From Calothrix sp. C42_A2020_038 (GTDB taxonomy: Bacteria > Cyanobacteriota > Cyanobacteriia > Cyanobacteriales > Nostocaceae): DNA of 64,000 nt. Location: positions 1 to 64,000 of the forward strand of contig JACYLQ010000002.1 in the NCBI GenBank assembly GCA_015272395.1, read 5' to 3'. This document shows, one piece after another, positions 46,635-58,517 of the stretch. Both the position numbers and the translations under genes were made by a program. The notes below the pieces were generated by a model. It was given only the letters and a program-made list of their open reading frames with translations, did not search any database and was not told the origin of the DNA. Numbering within the stretch: position 1 is the first letter of the stretch; every line of letters starts with the position of its first letter.

Positions 46635-47051
46635 TTACATAGAGTAACCTGTGGCTTTTTCGATATAATCGACGACTTTTTGATATGATTCGGGGTTACT
46701 GGTAGGGTTGATGATGATGGGAATTGTGCTATCAGGCAACCAAAAGGTGATTCTACCGTTTGGTTCGCGGCAAAATGAACTAATACACCTTAAGTTGATT
46801 ACGTACTCGTTTCTTTCGTAAAATATTTTTACCCAGTATGTATTTTCACGCAATTGTGTGACTCTTTCGATGTAGTCAAGAATTTTTTGGTAGTCTTTTT
46901 GGTTACTTTGCGGGTTTATCACAATCGGAATAGCATTGTCCGGCAACCAAAATGTTACTCTACAATTTGGTTCACGGCAAAATGCGCTGACACACTCAAA
47001 ATTAACTATGTACTCGTTGCGGTCAAAAATGACTTTTTCCCAGTACGCCAC
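46635..47051 (-). CDS. Small protein with two tandem copies of one domain
   Basis: 138 residues made of two repeats of about 67 residues. The repeats share the blocks (Y/W)(W/V)(E/K)(K)(V/I)(I/F)(F/Y)(D/E)RNEYIVN, CxSxFCREPNxRxTFWLPD and IPIxINP(Q/T)SNxxxYQKxxDYIE. Conserved Cys in FCREPN may bind metal or form disulfides. No signal sequence. I do not know the family. It lies between the methyltransferase and pyrG with about 265 bp of gap on the methyltransferase side, where GGGGTTTGCAACCCC (46604-46618) forms a short hairpin. Confidence 0.75.
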   Translation of the reverse strand: MAYWEKVIFDRNEYIVNFECVSAFCREPNCRVTFWLPDNAIPIVINPQSNQKDYQKILDYIERVTQLRENTYWVKIFYERNEYVINLRCISSFCREPNGRITFWLPDSTIPIIINPTSNPESYQKVVDYIEKATGYSM

Positions 47052-47179
47052 GATTTCCCCTCATAATTAAATAAAAAAGTGTTGAGTGTTCAAAAAGCCA
47101 GTGCTGTGGATGTTACCAACAGCACGTACTGCTGTTAATGAGTACTGAGAAAGGTTGTTGATGATGGCTCTCAACTCGT

Positions 47180-47203
47180 ACAGACGCAATTAACTTCGTC
47201 TGT
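47180..47203 (-). terminator. Hairpin after pyrG
   Basis: ACAGACG (47180-47186) pairs with CGTCTGT (47197-47203) across CAATTAACTT. It resembles the palindrome at 43037 and lies 32 bp past the pyrG stop. Probably a terminator built from a dispersed repeat. Confidence 0.5.
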
Positions 47204-47234
47204 GTTCATAACTCTTAATTCAGCACTCATCACT

Positions 47235-48875
<1,641 letters not shown>

Positions 48876-48938
48876 TCAATTATCAAATTTTAGCAACTTC
48901 TCTAAAAGACACCCCGTCATTGTGCCACAGTAAATGTT

Positions 48939-50768
48939 GTGTTCTATTTATTTAGTGGCGTGAAACTCGTTTTAGGACTATTACTATTAGGTTCGATACT
49001 CACCCCCTCTTTAGTTTTGGCTACTGAACAATCCCTTAAGGTTGTCTACCCCAGAACCAACCACAAAACAAGTGCCGATAGAATTTTCTTCATTGGCACG
49101 GCGCCGCCAACCGGACAAGTTTTTATCAATGGTAAACTAATTACCAGAAGTAAATCTGGTCATTTTGCACCAAGTTTTCCTTTGCAAGTTGGGGAAAATA
49201 ACTTTACTTTACGCTACCAAGATCAAGAATTATTGATTAAAGTAACGCGCACCGCCTTACAACCCAAAATTCCCCAAGGATTGGCATTTGCTCCCGATTC
49301 TCTCACACCAGTGGCAGATATCACCCGTTTAAGCGGAGAAACAATTTGTTTTAGTGCTATTGCACCTGATTCGGCAAATGTTTCTGTTAAGCTTGGTAAT
49401 CAAACAGTGACTCTTCGACCTCAACCACGAACCGCACAACTTCCGGACAATAAAGCCGCATTAACAGGGAGCAACCAACCAATTGTTCCAACAAATATTA
49501 GTCAGTACTCTGGCTGCACAAGTTTTAGTTTATTAACTAGTGCTAACAACATCGTTTCAGGTGCAGTTATTCCAGATACTCGCACTTCAATCGATTTAGG
49601 TAAACCGGAATTCCAACTAACCCTCAATGGTAAGACTACTACTCAAACCGGAACTGGTAAAATTACTATACTTTCTCCAGCACAATTGGAAGTAGTAGAA
49701 GTAACAGCGGAAGCTGGTGTCGCTCGAACTGGACCTGGTACTGATTATTCTCGATTAACACCTCTACCAAAAGGTACAAAAATATCGGTTACAGGCAAAG
49801 ATGGTGATTGGTTGCGTTTGGATTATGGTGCTTGGATAAATAGCAAAGAAACAAGAGTAATACCAGGTGCTGTTGCACCCCATACTATTATTCGCAGTAT
49901 TGGCTATCGGAATTTACCAACTCATACAGAAGTTGTTTTTCCGTTGCAATCTCCTGTACCTGTTAGTGTTCAGCAAAAAGACAAATCTCTTGTGCTGACA
50001 CTTTACAACACTACAGCCCAGACCGATACCTTTCGCACTGACAATAACCCAATTATTTCGCGTCTCGACTGGCAGCAAGTTAATCCCAACCAAGTTCAAT
50101 ATATTTTTAATCTCAAGAACAACCAACAGTGGGGTTACAAACTTCGTTACGAAGGTACAAGCTTGGTGTTAACAATGCGTCATCCTCCCGTTCGTAATAA
50201 AGGTAGTCAACCTTTATCGGGTATAAAAGTATTATTAGACCCAGGACATGGAGGCAAAGAACCTGGCGCCACTGGCCCAGATGGTACCTTAGAAAAAGAT
50301 GTTAATCTCGTAATTTCCAAATTAATACGCGATGACTTAATCAAACGCGGCGCCACGGTGGTAATGACGCGCGAAGATGATAAAGAGCTTTCGCTTGTTG
50401 AACGTCAAAAAATTATCGATACGGAAGCGCCAACCATTGCCCTATCGGTTCATCATAACTCATTACCTGATAACGGCGATGCCGAGAATACTAAAGGCTT
50501 TGGTTCGTTTTGGTACCATCCTCAAGCCCATGACTTAGCTTTATTCTTGCATAACTATGTAGTTGAAAAATTAAAGCGTCCCTCCTATGGGGTATTTTGG
50601 AATAACTTGGCACTAACACGTCCTGCTAGCTCACCATCCGTATTACTCGAACTCGGGTTTATGAGTAACCCCAATGAAATAGAGTTAATTGTAGACCCCA
50701 AAGACCAGAAACAAATGGCGCGCGCTATCTCAGATGGCATCGTAGAATGGTTTAAAAATAAGTTGTAG
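48939..50768 (+). CDS. N-acetylmuramoyl-L-alanine amidase with SH3b domain
   Basis: 609 residues from GTG 48939 (a second GTG 21 bp later is possible). Signal peptide (LVLGLLLLGSILTPSLVLA). An N-terminal beta domain of cell-envelope type, an SH3b domain near 255-305 (VARTGPGTDYSRLTPLPKG, WLRLDYGAWI), an AMIN-like stretch near 310-420, and the Amidase_3 catalytic domain (about 428-609). The zinc set is visible: LLDPGHGGKEPGA, LEKDVNL, SVHHNS and the catalytic VLLELGFMSN. It cuts the peptide side chains off peptidoglycan, needed for cell separation or septal junctions in filamentous cyanobacteria. Confidence 0.93.
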   Translation: MFYLFSGVKLVLGLLLLGSILTPSLVLATEQSLKVVYPRTNHKTSADRIFFIGTAPPTGQVFINGKLITRSKSGHFAPSFPLQVGENNFTLRYQDQELLIKVTRTALQPKIPQGLAFAPDSLTPVADITRLSGETICFSAIAPDSANVSVKLGNQTVTLRPQPRTAQLPDNKAALTGSNQPIVPTNISQYSGCTSFSLLTSANNIVSGAVIPDTRTSIDLGKPEFQLTLNGKTTTQTGTGKITILSPAQLEVVEVTAEAGVARTGPGTDYSRLTPLPKGTKISVTGKDGDWLRLDYGAWINSKETRVIPGAVAPHTIIRSIGYRNLPTHTEVVFPLQSPVPVSVQQKDKSLVLTLYNTTAQTDTFRTDNNPIISRLDWQQVNPNQVQYIFNLKNNQQWGYKLRYEGTSLVLTMRHPPVRNKGSQPLSGIKVLLDPGHGGKEPGATGPDGTLEKDVNLVISKLIRDDLIKRGATVVMTREDDKELSLVERQKIIDTEAPTIALSVHHNSLPDNGDAENTKGFGSFWYHPQAHDLALFLHNYVVEKLKRPSYGVFWNNLALTRPASSPSVLLELGFMSNPNEIELIVDPKDQKQMARAISDGIVEWFKNKL

Positions 50769-51669
50769 TGGGTAGAAAAATTAGCAACGGATAATGAACG
50801 GATGTAACGGATAATTGATTCTAAATATCTAGATTTTGTTTGTAACCAACAAGTCATCCGTCACATCCGTTGCTCTCCCCACCACCTTTGATATATAACA
50901 ACAGCCGAAATTTATAATCATAATTTTACTTATAAGTAATTATGAACATTAATGTTGTTTTAATTAAAATCATTTTATATTGAATTGATCAATATATTAT
51001 TCATAATCTATTGCTCAAGTTTGATGTATACAATCACTACGGTCTTTTTAATCTTTGGTGTCATAACTAAATATTTGTCTGAAAACATAAAAATTAATCT
51101 TAGCTTCATAAATTTCATTTATACGTGCTGTTAATATACAGTCAAACTTTAAACGGGCAAATATTCTAGAGGTTATTAAAGCAATGAAAAATACAAAGTT
51201 TTTATGTATTTTAGTTAACTAAATAAACCTTGGTATATTTATGATGTGATAGTTATGGGATACTTAATCTCAGTAAATGTTCTATTACAGCCGTTTATAG
51301 CAGGTGGAGATTGCGTAAGTATCCATATGCAAAGTTTGTAAGTTTTTATCTGTTACGGATGTTACACTTTGATGAAGTTGTGCTTAAATATATTATTGCA
51401 GAAAGCTTTTTTGTACATGATGAAAACATTTTACGCTCTAGTATACTTAATACATAAGTAAATGTATTTAAATATACTAGTGTTTTAGCGTAAGTGGAGT
51501 GGTAGTATTTGATTGTCTTGCCAAATTAATAGGATGTACGAGCGTAGCGCTTGATTGGCTTCTACCATTGCTTTAGCCTGAACATTTGGTTGTGCAATTT
51601 TTAATCAACGTTTGTGCATTCTGCAAGTACTTAATAAGTAAAGCTGTTTAATTTAGAGAGGAAAACTCT
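50769..51669. other. Long gene-free stretch
   Basis: About 900 bp, very AT-rich after 50900. Near its start a GCAACGGAT (50785-50793) and ATCCGTTGC (about 50864-50872) pair can form a large imperfect hairpin with ACGGAT units, perhaps the terminator of the amidase. I found no gene. The right end should hold the promoter and GAGAGG ribosome site of the lectin-like gene. Confidence 0.5.
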
Positions 51670-53928
51670 GTGTCTAACAGACTATCGCTGAATAATTTAC
51701 GCGCGTTACAACAACAAGCGCTGCAAACGGGACCATTCGGATTTCAAGCAGTTAATGCTCCTTTGGTTAGAACTCCAAATGGGCTAGCTGACCCAAATGA
51801 GTTACTTTCTGCTTCTCCATCTTTGCAGGGTGCTTCCAGTCCTGTCGCTGCTAATGCTACCCAAGGTTTGTCGGGTGTTTCAGGTATTTTTAATTACACA
51901 GGTACTGCTCCTAGAGTTGTTAATTCTAACATAACTATTACAGGTATTGATACGCTTAATGGTGCGCGGGTACTGATTGACAACTTCGATGCCAGTAAAG
52001 ACCGTCTCAGTATTAATGGTTTAGCGACTGGTAGCGAAAATGGAGTGAATTGGGAGTACGACCAGGCAAGGGGTGTTTTAACTTTAAGTTCGACCAGTTC
52101 TGTTAGTTCCAGTATTTACCAAGGTTTACTGCGTCGAGTTGCGTATGCAAATACTGATGCTAATAATCCTGGAAATGCGCGCGGTATTCAGTATTCGCTT
52201 GGAAGTTTACTGGCAAATCCAGAAAACGGACATTTTTATCAGTTTGTACCAGTCGATGTAAATGACACGGGTATTTCTTGGATTGATGCTAGAAACGCTG
52301 CTGCAAACCCAAGCAATAACTACTTTGGGCGCCAAGGTTATTTAGCAACAATTACCTCTGCAACCGAACAAGAGTTCATTGAACGTCGAGTTAGTGGTAA
52401 TGGTTGGATCGGCGCCACTGACCAAGCAGTTGAAGGTGAATGGCGATGGGTAACAGGTCCGGAAGGAACAGAAGACTCAAACCAAGGAAGATTGTTTTGG
52501 CGAGGGATAGGTGCCGATTTCAACAACAACCGCGCTAACAATGCTGGCCCAGTCGGAAATTTTTACAGTAATTGGGACTTGGCAAACAATGAACCCAATA
52601 ACAATCCAGCTAGTGGCGACCCAAATGGTGAAGACTATGCCCACATTGTTGGGAATGCTGGTGCTGGAACTATAGGCAAATGGAATGACCTTCCTAATCA
52701 GCAAAACTATACAAATTTCGGTGTGGCACCCTACAGACCCCAAGGTTACATCGTCGAATACGGCGGTTTAGCAAGTGATACTCCTTTAACAATTAGCGCT
52801 AGGGTGACGCTTAATTTTAGTCGTCCTTTGGGTGAGGCTCCTGGCGCCGCTGCTGGCACTAGAACAAGAGGTCCTAATTTCAACGACACAGCTAGTCCAG
52901 AAATTCTCTGGCGCAACTACGGTCAAGGTGCTAGTCGTGGGTTGAATGCAATTTGGACTCTCAACTATGATGCTACAAACGCGACTCAAGCTTTTACTCT
53001 TAATACAGACCCGAAACTCACCAAATTTATTTTGGAAGCTAGAGATACTGGTTGGGAAATTGAAGGCTTGTATGATGTTGATGGAAATGGCATTGATGAT
53101 ATTTTCTGGCGCAATTACACAACAGGTGAAAATGGCGTTTGGTTAATGAGGTTTGATGCAAATACTGGCGCCGAACTTATTCAAGGCATCTTCCTTGATC
53201 GAGTCACTGATGTCAGTTGGGAAATAGAAGGAGTCTTAAACTTTGATGAAAATGCAGGACCTGAAATTCTCTGGCGCAACTACAGAACAGGTGAAACAGC
53301 TATATGGTCATACGATTATAACCCTGCCAACACTGCTAACCCCTTGACCCTAAATTCGACAAGAACTAGATTTGTCGGCGCCCCAGTCGATATCAATTGG
53401 TACATCGAAGGTTGGGCCGACTTTAATAATGACCAAATTCCTGATATCCTCTGGCGTAATTACAGAACAGGTGAAAACGGAATTTGGGAACTGAATAGAA
53501 ACGCTACTGGTAATAACCCATATTTAACTCGAGGCTATTTCATCAGCAGAGTTGAAGACCCATTATGGGAAGTTGCAGATGTTATCGACTTCGATAGAGA
53601 TGGTGTTGCCGATATTTTATGGCGCAACTACCGTACTGGTCAAAATGCTATCTGGGGAATGACTAGTGCTGGTGACTTTAACCCTGCCAAGACAAATTTC
53701 ATTGCTCAAGTTCCAGATACTAACTGGCGTATTGAAGGTACTGGTGATTTCACAGGAGATGATATTCCTGATATAGTATGGCGTAACTATCGTACTGGTC
53801 AAAACGGAATCTGGCGTATGAAGCTTGAAAACAATCGATTTGTCTATGATAGTGGATTCTTTATCGATACAGTTGAAGACCTTGCTTGGGAAATTGAAGG
53901 GCCAAGCCCAACGCGCGATGTTGCATAA
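51670..53928 (+). CDS. Surface protein with lectin-like domain and WRNY repeats
   Basis: 752 residues from GTG with a GAGAGG site. Residues about 70-170 resemble cadherin-like or filamentous-hemagglutinin repeats (GVLTLSSTSSV, YQGLLRRVAYANTDANN). About 175-370 is a C-type-lectin-like domain (ATITSATEQEFIERRV, GWIGATDQAVEGEWRWV, WNDLPN, YIVEYGG). The C-terminal 350 residues hold six repeats with the core (E/D)I(L/V/F)WRNY, at 52909, 53108, 53271, 53451, 53619 and 53778 in DNA, similar to FG-GAP/VCBS propeller repeats (DxNxDGxxDIxW). No classic signal peptide, so export may use a type I or other route. Probably a secreted or sheath adhesin. Confidence 0.8.
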   Translation: MSNRLSLNNLRALQQQALQTGPFGFQAVNAPLVRTPNGLADPNELLSASPSLQGASSPVAANATQGLSGVSGIFNYTGTAPRVVNSNITITGIDTLNGARVLIDNFDASKDRLSINGLATGSENGVNWEYDQARGVLTLSSTSSVSSSIYQGLLRRVAYANTDANNPGNARGIQYSLGSLLANPENGHFYQFVPVDVNDTGISWIDARNAAANPSNNYFGRQGYLATITSATEQEFIERRVSGNGWIGATDQAVEGEWRWVTGPEGTEDSNQGRLFWRGIGADFNNNRANNAGPVGNFYSNWDLANNEPNNNPASGDPNGEDYAHIVGNAGAGTIGKWNDLPNQQNYTNFGVAPYRPQGYIVEYGGLASDTPLTISARVTLNFSRPLGEAPGAAAGTRTRGPNFNDTASPEILWRNYGQGASRGLNAIWTLNYDATNATQAFTLNTDPKLTKFILEARDTGWEIEGLYDVDGNGIDDIFWRNYTTGENGVWLMRFDANTGAELIQGIFLDRVTDVSWEIEGVLNFDENAGPEILWRNYRTGETAIWSYDYNPANTANPLTLNSTRTRFVGAPVDINWYIEGWADFNNDQIPDILWRNYRTGENGIWELNRNATGNNPYLTRGYFISRVEDPLWEVADVIDFDRDGVADILWRNYRTGQNAIWGMTSAGDFNPAKTNFIAQVPDTNWRIEGTGDFTGDDIPDIVWRNYRTGQNGIWRMKLENNRFVYDSGFFIDTVEDLAWEIEGPSPTRDVA

Positions 53929-53972
53929 ATAAACATCGGAAATAAACATCGGATAATTTTGTGAGATATTTT

Positions 53973-53997
53973 CCCTGGCTAAAAGCTGGGGTTTTTT
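53973..53997 (+). terminator. Rho-independent terminator after the lectin-like gene
   Basis: CCCTGGCT (53973-53980) pairs with AGCTGGGG (53984-53991), including two wobble pairs, followed by six T. It is 45 bp after the stop. Confidence 0.85.
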
Positions 53998-54742
53998 GTT
54001 CGATAGCGTTAACTTTTATTTGCACACTGAGTACAATTTTTCCTTGTTTAATCCGGGAAAAAACGCTTGCTTTACAATTTCTTTATAGAAACTTGTTTTT
54101 TTCTATATACTAGCTTTACATTTTATATTTTATTTTGTTCAAAATAAAAGATATATTAAAGTTCATAATACGCAGGTGTGCCTAGTGATATTACAGGCGA
54201 TTGTTCTGTCAAGCTATACAGCAAGTAGCTATCTGTAACAATCGACAGTAGATTTATTTAGTACTGTTAGGTTTTAATATGTACTGTTTATTCCACTCGT
54301 CCAAGACTCACAATCTTGTTGAATTAGTTGGATTGAATTATATAATTTTCAAGTCAGGGCAATTTGTGCGATTACTAAGCTTTAATAGTCACGGTTAAGT
54401 TAGCAAAATTTCAGGAAAGTATAAGTTGACTTCACCAAGTTTAATTTGGATGCATATTTAGCTTTCTGAATGTGCAATTTGATGCTGTAGCTTAACATCA
54501 CTAAAAAAATGTGTGTGAATCAAGATAAATATGAAGATTCTACCTAACGATTGAAGCATTATTGATGTAATAACAACTTAAATGGAGATTGCATCTCTGA
54601 TTAAAATACTATAGTTTATGCAAAATAAGATTTGGTTTGATAATCGTATAATCTCTTATTAAGTGTGTTCTGATTAGGTAAGTGCCTAGGCTAGTAGTTG
54701 AGAATATTTTCATGTTCAAGAACACTTGTTTTGATAGTGGTG
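53998..54742. other. Long leader of the exopolysaccharide cluster
   Basis: About 740 bp, AT-rich, without a gene. It ends at the first EPS gene and should hold its promoter. A TTGACT (54426) is the best -35-like match I see, but without a convincing -10. No JUMPstart-like motif recognised. Confidence 0.4.
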
Positions 54743-55570
54743 ATGAGGCAAATAAACTTACTGAATGTGACCATCCATAACATCACAATGATGGAGCTTC
54801 TCGAACAGCTTCGAGGTGGTGGGATTGTTTTTACGCCAAATGTTGATCATGTGATGAAATTGCAGGAGAATCATGAGTTTTATGGTGTGTACCAAGAAGC
54901 TGACTACCGAGTTTGTGATAGTAAAGTTTTGATGTATGTATCCAAGTTTTTGGGAACGCCAATTCTGGAGAAGATTTCTGGCTCAGATTTATTTCCAGCG
55001 TTCTATCAGTACTATCGGAATGATGAAAATATCAAGATTTTTTTGCTTGGTTCCGAGCCAAAAGTTGTCAAGCGCGCGCAGAAGGTAATCAATACAAAAG
55101 TTGGTCGTAATATCGTAATTGCAGCACATTCTCCTTCTTATGGGTTTGAAAAGAATGAGCAAGAGTGCCAAAAAATTGTGGATTTAATCAATAGATCCGG
55201 AGCTACAGTATTAGCAATTGGAGTTGGCGCCCCCAAACAGGAAATATGGATTGCAAAATACCGACATCAGTTAAAGAACGTGAAAATTTTCTTGGCAATT
55301 GGCGCCACAATTAATTTTGAAGCAGGTGAGATTCAGCGTTCACCAAGATGGATGAGCGAAACTGGCTTGGAATGGTTATATCGACTCATGCTGGAACCAA
55401 AGCGCTTGTGGAAGCGATATGTACTAAGCGCATTACCCTTCTTGTGGTTAGTTTTAAAGCAACGAATGCAACTCTATCAAAATCCTTGGTCAGCAATCGA
55501 ACCAACACCAGCAAAAATAGCACAATCTAAACTCCGAGTGCCAGTCATTAAGAGTGCTACAAAAGTTTAG
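54743..55570 (+). CDS. WecG/TagA/CpsF-family glycosyltransferase
   Basis: 275 residues from ATG 54743 (GTG codons just upstream and a TTG at 54698 are alternatives). GT26 fold: LNVTIHNITMMELLEQL, the GGIVFTPNVDHVMKLQ motif, VCDSKVLMYVSKFLG, a Rossmann segment KIFLLGSEPKVV and GVGAPKQEIWI, plus GATINFEAGEIQRSPRWM and EWLYRLMLEPKRLWKRY at the end. It adds a sugar to the polyprenyl-linked glycan. First gene of the cluster. Confidence 0.9.
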   Translation: MRQINLLNVTIHNITMMELLEQLRGGGIVFTPNVDHVMKLQENHEFYGVYQEADYRVCDSKVLMYVSKFLGTPILEKISGSDLFPAFYQYYRNDENIKIFLLGSEPKVVKRAQKVINTKVGRNIVIAAHSPSYGFEKNEQECQKIVDLINRSGATVLAIGVGAPKQEIWIAKYRHQLKNVKIFLAIGATINFEAGEIQRSPRWMSETGLEWLYRLMLEPKRLWKRYVLSALPFLWLVLKQRMQLYQNPWSAIEPTPAKIAQSKLRVPVIKSATKV

Positions 55571-55643
55571 CAAATTTAGATTAGACGTAAGCCTATCTAT
55601 ATTAGTATCTACTAATCCAATCGTTACTACATGAGCGACTTGT

Positions 55644-57842
55644 ATGGAACAGCAATACAAAAGTTCTGAAGACATTGATATTCGCAGCTACTGGTTAGTT
55701 TTGAAGCGACGCTGGTTAGTTGCATCAGGAATTTTTTTGACATCTGTTGCAATATCAGGGTTTGCAATTTCACTACAACGACCTACTTATCAAGCTTCGG
55801 GAAAATTACTGTTTCAATCAAACCGTATTTCATCCTTGACCGGAGTGGGTGAAAAAAATGGGGATTTAGAAACTGTGAGAAATGAAGCTAATCCTCTTTC
55901 CACCCAAGCGGAGATTTTGCAGTCGCGTCCGATTTTAGAAAACGTAGTTAAAAAATTAAACCTACGCGACGCAGACGGTAATCTCATCGCGCCACAATCT
56001 ATTAATATAAAAGTTGAGCCAGTTGTTGGAACTGACGTACTGAAAGTGTCGCATATATCTAGCGAACCGGAAATCGCTGCAAAGGTTGTAGACCAAATCA
56101 TGCAGTCGTATGTAGAAAATAATATTCAAAATAACCGTTTGGAAGCGATCTCAGCACGTAAATTTATTGAGACTCAACTACCACGCGCGGAAGGTGAGTT
56201 GAATCGAACAACTGAGGAGTTACGTCAATTTAAGGCAAGAAATCAAGTTATTAATTTAGACAGAGAAACTGAGGAAACCGTAAGGAGTATTGCCGAGCTT
56301 GATAACCAGTTCAACCAAGTTAAAGCACAATTAGCGGAGGTTACATCACAACAAGCGGAACTTCGTTCTCAAATCAAAATACCAAGTTCGGAGGCAGTTG
56401 ATCGAACTTCATTGTCCCTGATACCGGGAGTGCAAGAAGTATTGGGTGAACTACAAAAAGTACAAAGTCAACTAGTTCAAAGCCAAACACAGTTAACGAA
56501 TAACCACCCCACAATCATTACCCTTAAGCAGAAAGAAACTGCCCTCAATAATTTATTGCAGCAACGAGTCAATCAATCTTTAGGTACGAACGTTCGTGTT
56601 TCACCCAATCGTTTGCAGTTAGGTCAACTCAAAGAACAACTTGTCGGAGAGTCGGTTCGCTTAGAAGCACAGCGCTTGGGTCTGGAAAATAAAGCTCAAA
56701 CTCTCTCCAACCTCCACAGTCAATTTAAGCGACGCGCGGATGTTCTGCCAAATTTAGAAAAAAAACAGGGTGACTTAGAACGACGTTTGGCAGTAGCTCA
56801 AAAAACTTATGAAACCTTGCTTAGTCGTTTACAAGAAATTCGTGTTGCTGAAAACCAAACTGTGGGTAACGCACGGGTAGTTCAAAATGCCATTGTTTCA
56901 CCAAACCCAGCTCGTACACGAATGATGTTTCTGCTTGGAGCGGGTGGTATTTTTGTCGGCACTATGCTAGGAATTGCTGCTGCCTTTCTTGTTGATGTTA
57001 TTGATAAGTCGATCAAGACAATCAAAGAAGCTCAAGATGTATTTGGTTACACATTGCTTGGTTTGATTCCCAAATTTGATAGTGCCAGTAATATTGAACA
57101 AACAATCGAAGGCGCCTCACCACGAGTAGTTGTAGGTACTTTACCACGCTCTGTGATTCACGAAGCATATCAAATGCTACAGGCGAACTTAAAGTTTATT
57201 AGTCATAAAACAGTTCGCACAATAGTTATTACTAGCTCAGTACCTGGTGAAGGTAAGTCAGAAGTTTCAGCAAATTTAGCTGCTGTAATCGCTCAAGCTG
57301 GGAAAAAAGTTTTGCTTGTTGATGCAGATATGCGTAACCCTTCGCAGCATCACTTGTGGGGAGTAATGAATTTGACAGGGTTAAGTAATGTCATAGTCGG
57401 TCAAGACCGAATTCGCAGTAGCATCCAATTGATAACACGAAATTTATCGATATTAACTGCGGGAGTTATACCACCAAATCCACAGGCATTAATCGATTCT
57501 GAGAGTATGAATGCCTTGATTCAGGCTTTGTCACAACACTATGACTATATAATCTTTGATACTCCTCCTTTAGCTGGAACGGCAGATGCAGCAGTCTTGG
57601 GCAAGATGGCTGATGGTGTTTTAGTTGTAGTTCGTCCTGGTGTCGCAGATTCTGCTAGCGCTGTTGCTGCCAAAACTTTGTTAATGCGCTCAGAAGCAAA
57701 TGTTCTCGGCATTGTTGCCAATGGCGTTAATGTTAAACATGAGCCTGATAGTTACTTTTATTACAACAGTAGCCGTGATATTGACAAAGATTCATTAGTA
57801 AGTCAAAAAGCTATTACCAAAGAGGCTCGCAGTCAACGTTAA
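55644..57842 (+). CDS. Wzc-like polysaccharide co-polymerase/tyrosine autokinase
   Basis: 732 residues. Wzz domain with two membrane helices (LVASGIFLTSVAISGFAISL near 30 and MMFLLGAGGIFVGTMLGIAAAFL near 430) and a long coiled-coil periplasmic part (150-400). The cytoplasmic kinase domain is at about 480-700: Walker A SSVPGEGKSEVSAN, A' VLLVDADMRNPS, B YIIFDTPPLAGTADA. The C-terminal Tyr group is short (SYFYYNS). It regulates chain length and export of the exopolysaccharide. 73 bp after the previous gene. Confidence 0.92.
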   Translation: MEQQYKSSEDIDIRSYWLVLKRRWLVASGIFLTSVAISGFAISLQRPTYQASGKLLFQSNRISSLTGVGEKNGDLETVRNEANPLSTQAEILQSRPILENVVKKLNLRDADGNLIAPQSINIKVEPVVGTDVLKVSHISSEPEIAAKVVDQIMQSYVENNIQNNRLEAISARKFIETQLPRAEGELNRTTEELRQFKARNQVINLDRETEETVRSIAELDNQFNQVKAQLAEVTSQQAELRSQIKIPSSEAVDRTSLSLIPGVQEVLGELQKVQSQLVQSQTQLTNNHPTIITLKQKETALNNLLQQRVNQSLGTNVRVSPNRLQLGQLKEQLVGESVRLEAQRLGLENKAQTLSNLHSQFKRRADVLPNLEKKQGDLERRLAVAQKTYETLLSRLQEIRVAENQTVGNARVVQNAIVSPNPARTRMMFLLGAGGIFVGTMLGIAAAFLVDVIDKSIKTIKEAQDVFGYTLLGLIPKFDSASNIEQTIEGASPRVVVGTLPRSVIHEAYQMLQANLKFISHKTVRTIVITSSVPGEGKSEVSANLAAVIAQAGKKVLLVDADMRNPSQHHLWGVMNLTGLSNVIVGQDRIRSSIQLITRNLSILTAGVIPPNPQALIDSESMNALIQALSQHYDYIIFDTPPLAGTADAAVLGKMADGVLVVVRPGVADSASAVAAKTLLMRSEANVLGIVANGVNVKHEPDSYFYYNSSRDIDKDSLVSQKAITKEARSQR

Positions 57843-57906
57843 CTTTTAGATTCCCGACTTTTCCCTCAAGTTGGGAATTTAATTAGGAATCTGAGGAATT
57901 CAAAGT

Positions 57907-58470
57907 ATGGGCGCCGCAATCGAAGATACGGAGTTAAATTTTTGGCAGCAAGTTAAGGAAGATTGGATTACACATGGACGCGACTGGACAAAGCCAGGGT
58001 TTCGCGCAATAGTCGTGCATCGGTTTGGTGTGTGGCGGATGGGAGTGCAGCCAAAACTTTTGCGCGCTCCTTTGAGTATTATTTACCGGATGCTATTTCG
58101 CAAAATTCGCAATGGTTACGGTATTGAATTGCCTTACACTGTACAGTTAGGACGACGTGTAATAATCGAACACCAAGGAGCAATTGTGATTCACGGTTAT
58201 AGTACAATTGGCGACGATTGTATTATCCGTCAAGGCGTTACTCTCGGTAATCGTTACCTTGACCGTCCACTAGATGCTCCGAAGTTGGGTAAGCGCGTTA
58301 ATGTTGGTGCCGGTGCCAAAATATTCGGTGATATCACAATTGGTGATGATGCGAATATCGGCGCCAATGCAGTTGTGCTGTGTGATGTTCCTCCGTGTAC
58401 TACTGCAGTTGGTATTCCGGCGAAAATTATCGACACAAGAATAGCTGGTGGTGTCGATCATCAAAGGTAA
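57907..58470 (+). CDS. Serine-acetyltransferase-like hexapeptide acyltransferase
   Basis: 187 residues. N-terminal helical part (FWQQVKEDWITHGRDWTKPGF), then left-handed beta-helix repeats with hexapeptides (VIIEHQGAIVIHGYSTIGDDCIIRQGVTLG, KIFGDITIGDDANIGANAVV). It resembles CysE and sugar O-acetyltransferases. In this cluster, acetylation of the polysaccharide is more likely than cysteine synthesis (inference). It starts 64 bp past the kinase gene. Confidence 0.87.
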   Translation: MGAAIEDTELNFWQQVKEDWITHGRDWTKPGFRAIVVHRFGVWRMGVQPKLLRAPLSIIYRMLFRKIRNGYGIELPYTVQLGRRVIIEHQGAIVIHGYSTIGDDCIIRQGVTLGNRYLDRPLDAPKLGKRVNVGAGAKIFGDITIGDDANIGANAVVLCDVPPCTTAVGIPAKIIDTRIAGGVDHQR

Positions 58471-58517
58471 TTAAATATTTTTATTTTTGCAGCGAGTGAA
58501 ATCAGGGATTTGTCTTC

